Positions 25,223 to 34,252 of a DNA stretch of 64,000 nucleotides are shown piece by piece. The first letter of the stretch is position 1. Each line of letters begins with the position of its first letter. The DNA comes from Desulfoluna limicola. GTDB taxonomy: Bacteria > Desulfobacterota > Desulfobacteria > Desulfobacterales > Desulfolunaceae. Below the pieces are notes generated by a model. The model ran no database searches. It saw nothing but the letters and a program-made list of their open reading frames with translations, and had not been told where the DNA came from. The stretch lies in NCBI RefSeq assembly GCF_021654575.1, contig NZ_AP024488.1:2294001-2358000 (forward strand). Direction: 5' to 3'. The translations under genes were made by a program, and so were the position numbers.

Positions 25223-26347
25223 ATGAAACGATTGATTCCCCTGATAGTCGCCACCACGCTCATCGTGTCCGGTTGCGTGGCATCCTCACCGAGCAACACA
25301 CGAAGCAGCAGCGGCGATGCCCAGAGAGAGCGTGCCAGACAGGCCTTTGACGAACTGGAAGGCGGCCCCGCAAGGCCGGTGCCATCCAACCAGCCGGACC
25401 ACACCCCCCAACCGGCCCTAAGGCCTGAGCCCACGCCGGCGCCCACGGCGGCGGAACCCGTCCCGGAGTTTTCCGAGTCCACCCACCTCATTGCCAGGGG
25501 GTACGGCCAGACCAGACCCGAGGCGATCCGCCGGGCCAAGGCGGAGCTCTCCAACATCTTTGAATCACGCATTGAAAGCGATGTCTCCTCCATCACCCGG
25601 GCCACCACCGATTCGATGAAGGGAGATGCCCTTTATAAAAATGTGCAGTCCAAGATCCGTGTCGCCTCCTCCGTCGAACTGGAAGGGGTGGAAGTAGGCC
25701 CGGTCACCAAGGACGGTCGGGAATATGTGGCTGATGTGGCCCTGGACAGAGAGCGGGCAGCCCAAAAATGGCTCACCGACATGGACAGAATCGGCGCCCG
25801 CATCAAGGTAGAGGAGAATGCCGCCCGAACAAGCCCCGGCAAGCTGATGAAACTCAAGCACCTGAACACGGCCATGGACCTCTTCATTGAGCGCGAAGCC
25901 CTGGTGAGCCGACTTCGGGTGATCGGGCGACCCGGCGAGGGATCCGGAGAGAAAGCCTTTGAGTCCATCGTGGAACACCTGCAGGAGGTGAAAACCAATT
26001 TCAGGATCGGTCTCAAGGTGGACTCCCAGAACGGCGAGGACCTGAGTCATAAGTTAGCCAAAGAGCTCACCGAAGCCGGTTTTCTCGTGGGAGGAAGCAA
26101 CACCGACCACGACGTGACCCTGATTGTCACCCTTGCCCTCTCCCAGGTCAAAACCAACGACCCCAACTTCAAGTTCATGCGAGCCACCGCAGATGTCGCC
26201 ATCATCGACCCCACCACGGGAAAAATGGTGGGCAACTTGAATGAAAACCAGCGAGAAGGCCACCTCACCTACGAAGAAGCCGGCGTGAAAGCCACCAGCA
26301 AGCTGTCCGGCAAGCTGTCCCGAAAGATTGTCGCCTATTTCAACTAA
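25223..26347 (+). CDS. LPP20-like lipoprotein
   Basis: A 374-residue lipoprotein (lipobox IVSGC, Cys at residue 18). A Pro-rich linker (about residues 48-80) precedes an LPP20-type domain with ARGYGQTRPEAIRRAKAELS and the downstream YVADVALDRERAAQKWL. A second region (about residues 250-374) is an LpoB-like or TolB-N-like fold. It lies 85 bp after the COG3014-like gene and completes the lipoprotein block. The ribosome site is GTAAGGGAG. Its precise role is unknown. Confidence 0.7.
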   Translation: MKRLIPLIVATTLIVSGCVASSPSNTRSSSGDAQRERARQAFDELEGGPARPVPSNQPDHTPQPALRPEPTPAPTAAEPVPEFSESTHLIARGYGQTRPEAIRRAKAELSNIFESRIESDVSSITRATTDSMKGDALYKNVQSKIRVASSVELEGVEVGPVTKDGREYVADVALDRERAAQKWLTDMDRIGARIKVEENAARTSPGKLMKLKHLNTAMDLFIEREALVSRLRVIGRPGEGSGEKAFESIVEHLQEVKTNFRIGLKVDSQNGEDLSHKLAKELTEAGFLVGGSNTDHDVTLIVTLALSQVKTNDPNFKFMRATADVAIIDPTTGKMVGNLNENQREGHLTYEEAGVKATSKLSGKLSRKIVAYFN

Positions 26348-26370
26348 GGACACATCGAAAACAACGTGCC

Positions 26371-26403
26371 TCCGGCGGCAAGGTGAGCCACCTTGAAAGC
26401 GGA
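26371..26403 (-). repeat. right end of composite repeat
   Basis: GCCTCCGGCGGCAAGGTGAG and CCACCTTGAAAGC on the plus strand, 24 bp after the lipoprotein stop. The rest of the element is lost. Confidence 0.7.
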
Positions 26404-26497
26404 TTTTTTATAAAAAACGAGGAGCCACTCACAAGGACCTGATTTTGGACTCCTTACTAAAAATTTATGCCTAAACTGTTTATGGAGGGACCCTGCA

Positions 26498-26920
26498 ATG
26501 GCCGGAACAATGCGCCCCATGGAACTCGATGAAACGCCCCTGTACGGCCCCAGGGGGCTGCTGGTCTGTGGCCTGAATGAGACGATGGCAAAACAGTTCC
26601 TCTCCCTTCTGGGGACCCTTGGCTGGGATGACCTTCCTGTCTCCTTTGCCGGCCGCAACGACCTGAACACCCCTGTGGGTCAACTCTTTACGGAGCCAGT
26701 AGACAACCGTGAAGCCCTCGGAGGATTTGCGGTGATCATGGGCGGGATCACGGGGAGCCAGCTTCAACAGCTCATGAAAAGCTGGCGGGAAAGCTCCCTT
26801 CCCCGGACCCTTTGGGCCACCCTCACCGAAACCAGCGTGAACTGGCCACTCCTCACCCTCCTCCGACACCTTGCCGAGGAGCAGAAGGAGATGGCTGAAT
26901 CCCGGCACAACCAGCCATGA
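26498..26920 (+). CDS. DUF3783-like protein
   Basis: A 140-residue cytoplasmic protein. The C-terminal half (LQQLMKSWRESSLPRTLWATLTETSVNWPLLTLLRHLAEEQKEM) fits the DUF3783 pattern, in which a conserved Trp-Pro segment precedes an LLxxLxxE helix. The N-terminal part reads as a small alpha/beta domain (LLVCGLNETMAKQFLSLLGT). The ATG at 26498 has a strong GGAGGG site. No function is known for the family. A terminator directly follows. Confidence 0.6.
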   Translation: MAGTMRPMELDETPLYGPRGLLVCGLNETMAKQFLSLLGTLGWDDLPVSFAGRNDLNTPVGQLFTEPVDNREALGGFAVIMGGITGSQLQQLMKSWRESSLPRTLWATLTETSVNWPLLTLLRHLAEEQKEMAESRHNQP

Positions 26921-26935
26921 CCCCCCATAAAAAAC

Positions 26936-26973
26936 AAAAAAACCCGCGTCGATACCGAAGCGGGTTTTTTACG
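26936..26973 (+). terminator. rho-independent terminator
   Basis: AACCCGC and GCGGGTT flank an 11-13 nt loop and are followed by TTTT, 16 bp past the DUF3783 gene. The upstream A-run would allow function from both sides. Confidence 0.8.
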
Positions 26974-27030
26974 TTATGATGTCAAAACACAGACGCATTG
27001 CCTTCCATGGTTAAAATGCCAGGAAAAACA

Positions 27031-27120
27031 TGCATCCGGCGGCAAGGTGTGCCACCTTGAAATCGGCTTGCAGACGGGCTTCCCCCCCTCGTTCCTCGGG
27101 GCACATCACACCCGCTTTAG
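27031..27120 (-). repeat. composite hairpin repeat, right half
   Basis: CCGGCGGCAAGGTGTGCCAC, then a stem GCGGGTGTGATGTGCC with tip CCCTCGTTCCTCGGGG. The inner stem is partly decayed by an expanded C-run. Confidence 0.65.
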
Positions 27121-27266
27121 ATTCCATGCAAAGCTGGGCGCGACCCCAACCCCTTGTTTACCCACCATTTCAGATGCTTGCCCCCCCCCACACAACAGGG
27201 CTTTCCAAAACTCTTTTGCCTTAACAGCAACGGACCAGTCTTCACCCATGACCGGCCCTTTTGAGT

Positions 27267-27806
27267 TCATGGGGCCTCCATACAGGGCGAAACCCGCTGT
27301 TCAAAGGTGAGCTTGTCCACAGATGCAGCAAAGAGGTTGTCGCCGTAACAATCAAACCGCGTATCAGGGCGCATCCCCAATTTTTTAAGCAGGGCCACGG
27401 AGGCTCGGTTTCCGGTCATGGCCGCCCCGTAGACCCGAGGCAGCTTCAGCCCCTCAAAGCCGTACTCCAAAATCCGCACCGCCGCCTCAAAGGCAAGCCC
27501 CCTTCCCTGGACCTTCTGGATCAACCCGTAACGAAGATCGATGAAAGGGCTGTCCACCACATGCTCCAGGCCACAATACCCAACAGGGCGCGCCCCATCC
27601 GTTTCATAAAGCACAAAGGTCCCGAAGCCGTGATGGTCCCAATGACTGAGGCGACGCTCCACATGGATGTGTACCTGCTTCATGGGGCAGGGATAGTCAA
27701 TGGGAAGCCATCGGGTCAACTCCCCGTCGCATAAAAACCGTTTCATAAAAGAGAGGTCCTGCTCCTCCATGGGAAGAAAAAGCAACCGGGAACTCGTCAG
27801 ATTCAT
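27267..27806 (-). CDS. GNAT (RimJ/RimL-type) acetyltransferase
   Basis: A 179-residue N-acetyltransferase. It starts MNLTSSRLLFLPMEEQD, and the acetyl-CoA loop is LIQKVQGRGLAFEAAVRILE, followed by YGAAMTGNRASVALLKKLGM. This is the RimJ/RimL layout. The substrate is unknown. The ATG at 27806 follows GAGGAGGGGG. It stands alone next to a 98-bp repeat upstream. Confidence 0.82.
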   Translation of the reverse strand: MNLTSSRLLFLPMEEQDLSFMKRFLCDGELTRWLPIDYPCPMKQVHIHVERRLSHWDHHGFGTFVLYETDGARPVGYCGLEHVVDSPFIDLRYGLIQKVQGRGLAFEAAVRILEYGFEGLKLPRVYGAAMTGNRASVALLKKLGMRPDTRFDCYGDNLFAASVDKLTFEQRVSPCMEAP

Positions 27807-27867
27807 AACCCCCTCCTCGGGTATTCCATGGACACACCCTCCCCCGACACCCTGCACGTGACATATC

Positions 27868-27965
27868 AACCCGGCAACTTAATCCACGAAACTGAAGATG
27901 AAAGAGGGGTCAACCGTGTCGGGTTGATAGGGTTCCTCGACATTCACGCATTTAACCGCCGGGTT
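27868..27965 (-). repeat. 98-bp inverted-end repeat, copy B
   Basis: Perfect 8-bp inverted ends AACCCGGC and GCCGGGTT. On the minus strand it reads NPAVKCVNVEEPYQPDTVD, continuing to a TAA placed as in copy A. It lies between the GNAT and SDR genes. Confidence 0.75.
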
Positions 27966-27995
27966 AACATCCGGGCCGAATCTCTGTTGAGGGCA

Positions 27996-28814
27996 CTAAC
28001 TGAGGGTTCGTACAAAACCGTTCTTTTTGTGAAAAATGGCCATCCCCCGATGGAACAGCTCAGGGCTGAGCCGTTTCAACCACCACATCACCTTACCATC
28101 CCACTGCGGGATGACATAGAGTTTCTTCTTCCGAACCGCACGCTCGATATCCCGGGCCACTTGGTCTGCCGTTGTTTTGGATTTGGCAAACAACCCCCTG
28201 GCCACCGCGAACTGATGTTCATCGGTGGCATGAAACCGATCCATCAAGTTCGTCTTGAAAAAAGTGGGCGCCGCCACGGTAACGCCGATCCCCTTCGGTG
28301 CCAGCTCAGAGCGCAGTGTTTCGGAAAGGGAGATCACCGCCGCTTTGGTGACATTGTAGCTGCTCATCTCCGGAAGCGATACGATGCCGGCACAGGAGGC
28401 AATGTTCACGATATGCCCACCCCCTTGCGCCTCCATGAGGGGAATAAAACACCGGCACGCCTGAATAACCGCCTTTAAATTTACGTTCATGATCCACTCC
28501 CACCGGTCCTCGGGAATAGAACTCAGGTACCCGGCTGCCGCCACGCCGGCACTGTTGACGATAACATCCACACCTCCCCAGCGGCGTTTCAGCAACACAA
28601 CAAGATCCTCAAAGGCCAGAGGCGACGTCACATCACACACATGGCTGAACCCTTCCCCTCCGGCTTTGTCTACCATGCGAGACGTCTCCCGGACACTTGC
28701 CGCATCCATATCCACCACACAGACACACCACCCTTTTTCGGCATAAGTAAGGGCCAGAGCCCTTCCCAGCCCGGAACCTGCTCCGGTAATCATGATTCGC
28801 TTCGTTTGAGACAT
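27996..28814 (-). CDS. short-chain dehydrogenase/reductase
   Basis: A 272-residue SDR enzyme. The NAD(P) site is ITGAGSGLGRAL, and NSAG is kept. The catalytic Ser lies in NIASCAGIVS and the Tyr-Lys pair in SYNVTKAAV. Asp in VVDMDAA after beta-2 suggests NAD preference. The ATG at 28814 (MSQTKRIM) follows AAGGAGCGGAG. The C-terminal tail has a hydrophobic segment (WWLKRLSPELFHRGMAIF). The substrate cannot be told. Confidence 0.85.
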   Translation of the reverse strand: MSQTKRIMITGAGSGLGRALALTYAEKGWCVCVVDMDAASVRETSRMVDKAGGEGFSHVCDVTSPLAFEDLVVLLKRRWGGVDVIVNSAGVAAAGYLSSIPEDRWEWIMNVNLKAVIQACRCFIPLMEAQGGGHIVNIASCAGIVSLPEMSSYNVTKAAVISLSETLRSELAPKGIGVTVAAPTFFKTNLMDRFHATDEHQFAVARGLFAKSKTTADQVARDIERAVRKKKLYVIPQWDGKVMWWLKRLSPELFHRGMAIFHKKNGFVRTLS

Positions 28815-29057
28815 CTCCGCTCCTTGTATCATGGGGTTTTAACCGGGAACTACGCGATGGGAATAAGGATGAGTTCGCAACAAGCCCACACAACAGACGG
28901 CTCCCTGATACCTTACGAAATCCCCCGTCAAGGACAACAGGAACCCTACGAAATCATCCGTGATCATACTGCAATGCCTAACAACAGATTACTTCTTTTC
29001 TGTGACCGCAAGGAATCATACACCATGCATCTGAAGAATCAAGTCGTTCATCGTATG

Positions 29058-29154
29058 AACCGGCGGTTAAATGCACAAATGTCGAGGGGCAGTACCACCC
29101 CGAAAAGTTATGACATCTCGTTCACCCTTGGCTTGTATCGTTAGTTGCCGGGTT
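29058..29154 (+). repeat. 98-bp inverted-end repeat, copy C (1-nt deletion)
   Basis: Ends AACCGGC and GCCGGGTT. On the plus strand it reads NPAVKCTNVEGQYHPEKL once the missing base in the left end is allowed for, then shifts frame to YDISFTLGLYR and a TAG at the same place as the other copies' TAA. A composite repeat begins 3 bp later. Confidence 0.75.
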
Positions 29155-29156
29155 AA

Positions 29157-29369
29157 GAACTATTCAGCGCCCCAAAAGCAGCCCCCGTCGGCAAGGGTAT
29201 CAGGCAAAACACCTTGAAAACAGGTAGCGGCTGCGTTTTGCCCTTCGTTCCTCGGGTCAAATCACATCCACCCTCAAGGCAGAGATCAAACAACCACGGC
29301 TATTTTACACCTGTTCATTAAACATTTAGCCCCCGGCAGGGCCGCAGGAGGCACAAGCGGAACAGTTGC
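29157..29369 (-). repeat. full composite repeat with inverted ends
   Basis: Left GAACTATTCAGC, right AACAGTTGC. In between lie the CAAGGTGTTTTG-type hairpin, the stem with tip CCCTTCGTTCCTCGGG, a CCTGTTCATTAAACATTTAG arm and GCCCCCGGCAGGGCCGC. It ends 7 bp before the stop of the PAS kinase gene. Confidence 0.8.
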
Positions 29370-29375
29370 CGTTCA

Positions 29376-30509
29376 TTATTCAGTATGGGTAATGGGAAGG
29401 GAAAGAGTAAAGGTGGTGCCATCTTGATGCGAGGTAGTAAAATGAACAGTTCCCCCGAGATACCTTTCGGCAAAGAGTTTCATGGAGTAGGTTCCGACCC
29501 CCCTGCCGGCCCCCTTGGTCGAAAAGGCTCGTTTGAAAAGCCCCATTTGAATTTCCCGATTCATAAACCCGGGGTTGCTGACGGAGAAGTGAACAGCACC
29601 GCCCTCGGGAAAACTGGTGGCCAGCACGCACCCCCCTTCAGGGGTCGCCTCCAGCGCATTTTTAATCATGTTGATGAGTATTCGCCGAAGAAGCACCGGA
29701 TCCGTTTCCACCTCGGCATCCCTTGCTTCCGGAGCAACAAGCAATATACGGGAGTGTGTGGATTTATTCCGGGTATACAGCCGGATACACTGGTTCAGGG
29801 TCTCAAGGGTTGAGATGAGAAATTTTTGTGGCCGAAGCTCCCCGGACTCTGCCTCCATCAGCTTTCTATGGGACCGGATCTCGTCGATAAGCCACTCCGA
29901 GGCATAAAGGATCGTCTTCACCTCACGGTCGAAGGCCTTGTCATGCACCCCTTCGGTAAGAAGCTCCGCAGTGCCGTAAATGCCCGCAGCCGTGTTGGAG
30001 ATGTCGTGAAAAAAAGTCCGTTCCAGGATCTTCCGTCGGTTTTCATCGGATATATCCACCGCAGAAAAGATGGTGAAGAGCTCATTCCCCCGCCGGATGG
30101 GGGTGGCCCAGACCCTCAACTCAAGAACCCTTCCCCCGTCGCAGCTGATCACACACTCTTTGACCGCCGCGTGCCCTTCCTGGGACTCCAGAATGGATTT
30201 CACCGCACCGCAGGTGCTGCAAAACTCATGGGTTCCACAGCCAAAGGGGGCTTTCATGGCATTGATGCAGCCAAGGGCTTCCCCCGGACGCCGCCCGAGA
30301 ACCGCTTCGGCGTCCATCCCCCCCACCAGCTCCACAAACCGCTTGTTGGCGCAGACAATCTGGCGACACCGGTTGAGAATCAGAAACACCACGGGAAGTG
30401 AGGCCGACAACTCATGCATCTCAAAGCTACCAAACAGGCGACTCTGCTCTCTGATCTCATAGGGACCAAGCCGCTCTGCCGGGGCAAAATGCGTAAGCAC
30501 CTGCTTCAA
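29376..30509 (-). CDS. PAS sensor histidine kinase with Cys-rich PAS
   Basis: A 377-residue soluble kinase. The PAS domain (about residues 35-155) carries cysteines in GCGTHEFCSTCGAV and ECVISCDGG. The phospho-His box is RTFFHDISNTAAGIYG, and the ATPase has NMIKNALEATPEGG, FKRAFSTKGAGRGVGTYSMK and GTTFTLSLP. The most likely start is TTG at 30509, because GGAGGG lies 7 nt before it; a TTG 15 nt further upstream lacks a site. There is no adjacent regulator gene. Redox or metal sensing is inference. Confidence 0.8.
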   Translation of the reverse strand: MKQVLTHFAPAERLGPYEIREQSRLFGSFEMHELSASLPVVFLILNRCRQIVCANKRFVELVGGMDAEAVLGRRPGEALGCINAMKAPFGCGTHEFCSTCGAVKSILESQEGHAAVKECVISCDGGRVLELRVWATPIRRGNELFTIFSAVDISDENRRKILERTFFHDISNTAAGIYGTAELLTEGVHDKAFDREVKTILYASEWLIDEIRSHRKLMEAESGELRPQKFLISTLETLNQCIRLYTRNKSTHSRILLVAPEARDAEVETDPVLLRRILINMIKNALEATPEGGCVLATSFPEGGAVHFSVSNPGFMNREIQMGLFKRAFSTKGAGRGVGTYSMKLFAERYLGGTVHFTTSHQDGTTFTLSLPITHTE

Positions 30510-30540
30510 TGGTTCGCCCTCCAAGGTAGTGGTGGGTTAC

Positions 30541-30640
30541 ATTTTTTGTAACTATTCAGCTCAAAGTTGTCTCCGGCGCCCCTGCCGGGTGCCAACCGTT
30601 TGCCTGATCTAAGTGCCGGGTTTGACAACCAGGGTTTGAG
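30541..30640 (+). repeat. left arm of composite repeat, decayed
   Basis: AACTATTCAGCTCAAAGTTG, then a damaged GC hairpin and the CCGTTTGCCTGATCTAAGTG / GGGTTTGACAACCAGGG segment. Similar decayed pieces follow at 31060-31130 and 31235-31295 (TTTCAAAAAGCGACC core). Confidence 0.65.
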
Positions 30641-31300
30641 CGCAGAATGGGTTGCATCACCGATCTCCGCAATCCATGCCGTTTGGGTTTAACCAGTCTG
30701 TGGCGCCCTTTTCCCTTGGCCCCTGCGGGGAGTGGGCAACAATCTGTGAGATACAGAACAAATAACGTTCATTTCACCGAAAGTCCCGTCGGCTCCTGTT
30801 TTTCCATTGTTCAAACAGATCCCCGTGGGCAGGGCCGCCTGAAGCAGACATGAACTGAACCGTTGCTTTTCAGCAAGATAAGGCGCAGAAGACTTGAACA
30901 CCAACCCAAGTAATTTGAATCCTTTGCTATCATACCATGCCCATCGCCACTTTATCAGGTTTTTTAAACAGAAAAAGAGACGACACCTCCCCTTCTCGCG
31001 TGCCTGAGGGGTCAGGCATAATGACCCAAGAAAAACAACAAATGGCCAATATCCGGAACGATTCAGCTCAACGTCGCCACCGGGGGCCAAACGTTTGCCT
31101 GATCTACGTGCCGGGTTTGACAACCAGGTTCTACGATCGAGTTCGAATCATTCAAAGGCATTGGTTTTCCCACTGTACCCGTCGTAACGAGCAAGCATCC
31201 CCTTTTTCCGCTCAGCCCCACCGGGTTGAGCGGCAAAAGGGGATATAACCGGAACGTTTTTGCGGGCTTTTTTCAAAAAGCGACCGTCCGGATGGAACCC
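30641..31300. other. gene-free stretch with repeat fragments
   Basis: Between the PAS kinase and Lon genes. Apart from the composite repeat fragments near 31060-31130 and 31235-31295, I see no gene, promoter or RNA signal. Confidence 0.35.
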
Positions 31301-31304
31301 CACC

Positions 31305-31343
31305 ACAAAAAACCCCCTGGCCAGTGATGCCGGCACAGGGGGC
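31305..31343 (-). terminator. rho-independent terminator after lon
   Basis: On the minus strand CCCCCTG and CAGGGGG enclose an inner GCCGGCATCACTGGC and are followed by TTTTTTT. It lies about 60 bp past the lon stop. Confidence 0.85.
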
Positions 31344-31403
31344 TTATGGGGGCCCACGGCGTCAGAAATGGCGATTCAGCAACGCCCTGACGCGTGAGGG
31401 GTT

Positions 31404-33812
31404 TTACCTGGTCTTGTTACCGAAAACGACCTTGTACACGTCCTTATAGGTCTTTGCATAATGAAAGGTTATGCCCTCCCGGATGTAATCGGGGAGCTCA
31501 CCCACGTCCCGTCGGTTTTCATCGGGGAGCACCAGCTCACGGATACCGAGACGCCTTGCGGCGATCACCTTTTCCTGGATCCCCCCCACAGGAAGGACCT
31601 TTCCCGTCAGGGTAATCTCCCCGGTCATGGCAAGGGGCCGGTCGATCTTCCGGCCGGTTGCAAGGGAAATCAGCGCTGTGGCCATGGTGACACCGGCACT
31701 GGGGCCATCCTTGGGGGTGGCCCCTTCAGGCACGTGAAGGTGAATAAAAGAGGAGTCGAAGTACCCCGACTCCGCACCAAAGGTCTTGGCGTTGGCGGAG
31801 ACAAAGCTGTAGGCAATCTCAGCCGACTCTTTCATAACATCCCCCAGCTGCCCGGTGAGCTTGTACCCTTTGGAGAGTTCATGAATTCTCGTGGCTTCCA
31901 CAGGAAGGGTGGCCCCCCCCATGGCCGTCCAGGCAAGGCCCGTGACAATCCCCACCCCTTCCATGGTCCGCTCCCTTCGGAAAATGGGCGGCCCCAGATA
32001 CTCCGGAATGTCCTTTACCCCAACGGAAACCGGGTTGTCCCCTTTTTCCAGAAAACTCACCACCGCCTTTCTGACGATGCGGTTCATCTGTTTTTCGAGG
32101 TTTCGAACCCCGGCCTCCCGGGCATAGCCGTCTGCAATGCCACGAATGGCTGCATCGGTGATTCTGAGCTGCTTTTTCGGCACCCCGCTCCGCTCAATAA
32201 GACGCGGCCAGAGGTGTTTCTTCGCAATCTCCACCTTCTCTGCCGTGATGTACCCGGAGAGCCGGGTCATGTCCATGCGGTCCAGAAGTGGCTGAGGAAT
32301 GGTGTCCAGCTGGTTGGCCGTGCAGATAAAGAGCACCTTGGACAGGTCCAGCCTCAGGTCAAAGTAATGATCGAGAAACTCACTGTTCTGCTCTGGATCC
32401 AGCGCCTCCAGAAGGGCCGATGCAGGGTCCCCCTGATAAGAAGCCCCCAGCTTGTCAATCTCATCGAGCATGATCACCGGGTTGGAGACCCCTGTCTCCT
32501 TGAGTGCCTGCACAAACTTGCCGGGAAGGGCACCGATGTAGGTTCGGCGATGGCCCTTGATCTCGGCTTCGTCCCTCATTCCGCCCACACTGAACCGGTA
32601 AAATTTTCGCCCCAGAGCCTCTGCGACGGACTTCCCGATGGAGGTCTTGCCCACGCCCGGAGGGCCCACGAGGAGCATGATGGAGCCGGAGACCTCTTTT
32701 TTGTAAACACCCACGGCGAGGAATTCAATGATGCGATCTTTTACATCCATGAGGCCCGAGTGGTCGCGATCAAGGACCTTTCGCGCCGCCTTGATGTCCA
32801 GCTTGTCCTCAGAGTTAACCCCCCAGGGGACCGAGGTGATCCAGTCCAGGTAATTGCGCGAGACCGCATATTCAGGAGACCCCTTTTCAAGGACCTGCAT
32901 CTTTTCGATTTCACTGGCCACCCGCTCCAGAACATGATCGGGAGGATCCAGCTTTTCAAGGCGCTCCTGGAACTGTTCGATATCCGCCGTCCGGTCATCT
33001 TTGGCGATCCCCAGCTCCTCCTGAATGACTTTCAGCTGCTCCCTCAAAAAGAATTTCCGCTGATTGTCACTGAGGCTCTTGTTTACCTCCTGGCTGATCT
33101 CGCTCTGAAGCTTCAAGGCCTCATGCTCTTTTTTCAAGAGGATCAGCACCTTTTTCATGCGATCCATCAACGAGGTGGTCTCAAGAACATCCTGAACCTC
33201 CTTTCCCGGCGCCGTGGTGATGGACGCACCGAAGTCGGCCAGGGGAGAGGCATCGTTGGGGCTGAACCGGGTCACAAAATTTTTGACCTCTTCGCCATAC
33301 AGGGGGTTGAGAGGAATGATTTCGCGAATCGCTTTGATCACGGCAACAGAATAGGCCCGTAACTTCTCCGGCGCGCCCTTCATCTCCACGGGATAGCTGG
33401 CCCGGATGTGAAACGGCGCCTTCTTCGTCAGGAACTCCTCTATCTTAAAACGCCGAATCCCCTGGGCAAGCAGTTGCAGCTTCTCGCCGTCGGCAATCAC
33501 GTTGTGGATCTGTGCCACGCACCCCACGCTGTAAAAGCTTTCGGGGGTAAGCTCGTCCCCGGCATCCGGCCTCACCAGGACCAGACCCAGCAACCCGTTG
33601 TTGTCGTTGATGGATTTTTCGATGGTGGGTTGCCACTTGTCCTGGCTGATGATGAGGGGTTGGGCCTGAAACGGCAGGAAGGGCCGTCCGGTAACCGGCA
33701 TGATCACAAGGGTGTCCGGCATAATCTGATGGGGAATTGCAAGGCTGGAGGTCTGCTCCTCTTCCTCGCCTTCGGTGACTACTTCAGGAGTGATGGGTTC
33801 ATTTTCTTCCAT
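31404..33812 (-). CDS. lon: ATP-dependent protease La (Lon)
   Basis: An 802-residue serine protease of the usual Lon length. The N-terminal substrate-binding domain (residues 20-210) is followed by a coiled region. The AAA+ module has Walker A GPPGVGKTSIGKSVAEALGR, Walker B MLDEIDK and sensor regions. The C-terminal protease domain has the catalytic Ser in KDGPSAGVTMATAL and the Lys about 43 residues later in TGKVLPVGGIQEKVIAA. It degrades misfolded and regulatory proteins in the cytoplasm. The ATG follows AGGAGCC. No clear heat-shock promoter could be assigned upstream. Confidence 0.95.
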   Translation of the reverse strand: MEENEPITPEVVTEGEEEEQTSSLAIPHQIMPDTLVIMPVTGRPFLPFQAQPLIISQDKWQPTIEKSINDNNGLLGLVLVRPDAGDELTPESFYSVGCVAQIHNVIADGEKLQLLAQGIRRFKIEEFLTKKAPFHIRASYPVEMKGAPEKLRAYSVAVIKAIREIIPLNPLYGEEVKNFVTRFSPNDASPLADFGASITTAPGKEVQDVLETTSLMDRMKKVLILLKKEHEALKLQSEISQEVNKSLSDNQRKFFLREQLKVIQEELGIAKDDRTADIEQFQERLEKLDPPDHVLERVASEIEKMQVLEKGSPEYAVSRNYLDWITSVPWGVNSEDKLDIKAARKVLDRDHSGLMDVKDRIIEFLAVGVYKKEVSGSIMLLVGPPGVGKTSIGKSVAEALGRKFYRFSVGGMRDEAEIKGHRRTYIGALPGKFVQALKETGVSNPVIMLDEIDKLGASYQGDPASALLEALDPEQNSEFLDHYFDLRLDLSKVLFICTANQLDTIPQPLLDRMDMTRLSGYITAEKVEIAKKHLWPRLIERSGVPKKQLRITDAAIRGIADGYAREAGVRNLEKQMNRIVRKAVVSFLEKGDNPVSVGVKDIPEYLGPPIFRRERTMEGVGIVTGLAWTAMGGATLPVEATRIHELSKGYKLTGQLGDVMKESAEIAYSFVSANAKTFGAESGYFDSSFIHLHVPEGATPKDGPSAGVTMATALISLATGRKIDRPLAMTGEITLTGKVLPVGGIQEKVIAARRLGIRELVLPDENRRDVGELPDYIREGITFHYAKTYKDVYKVVFGNKTR

Positions 33813-34183
33813 GGTCAGGCTCCTTTCACAGGTAAACTACGATTGTCAGCTTACGGGATCATGAAATAGACTCAGCCGGCGTGGTGGCGAGATTTCAACA
33901 ATCTGGTCAATACGTGCAGCGAAGCCAAAAACGGGTGGGTGGTGACGGGGTTCGGGGAAAAGTGCAATGTCTCTCCAGGCAACAGAACCCTCATGCACGC
34001 AAGGCCAATCGCTGATGAGTATAAGGTAAGTCTCCTTCACACCATTTCAACCCAATGAGTCATTATTGCACAAAGCCCGCCAGCTGTGAATACAACAAAA
34101 AAGGAACAACCTTCCAAAATCATAGGCTCATTAAAGTCAAATCCGGTTCGAAATGTTTATCTCCGCATGCCGCCTGTTTCCCC
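33813..34183. other. upstream region of lon, nothing assigned
   Basis: About 370 bp with no convincing gene, repeat or consensus promoter. A TTGAAATC string on the minus strand near 33892-33899 recalls a heat-shock -35 element, but no matching CCCCAT-type -10 element was found. Confidence 0.3.
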
Positions 34184-34231
34184 ATAAAAAAACCCTCACT
34201 GCCAGAAACAAGCAATGAGGGTTAAAAAAAA
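34184..34231 (-). terminator. bidirectional rho-independent terminator
   Basis: AACCCTCAcTGC and GCAaTGAGGGTT form the stem, with A/T runs on both sides. It ends the ABC transporter group on the minus strand, about 20 bp past the stop. Confidence 0.85.
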
Positions 34232-34252
34232 GAGTGGCGTGGCACACGTGGG

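Noticed and set aside
27868..27965. The 98-bp repeats as integron attC sites
   Set aside because: The ends are inverted (AACCCGGC / GCCGGGTT) but do not fit the RYYYAAC / GTTRRRY core pattern, and no cassette array or integrase is present.
31461..33362. A 633-codon open frame on the plus strand
   Set aside because: It is antisense to lon, lacks domain features and has a skewed composition. Similar long plus-strand frames at 7447-9171, 39677-41293 and 2556-3944 are also shadows of high-GC genes.
33846..34040. A 64-codon minus-strand frame upstream of lon
   Set aside because: Its start would be GTG without a ribosome site, and it matches no family.
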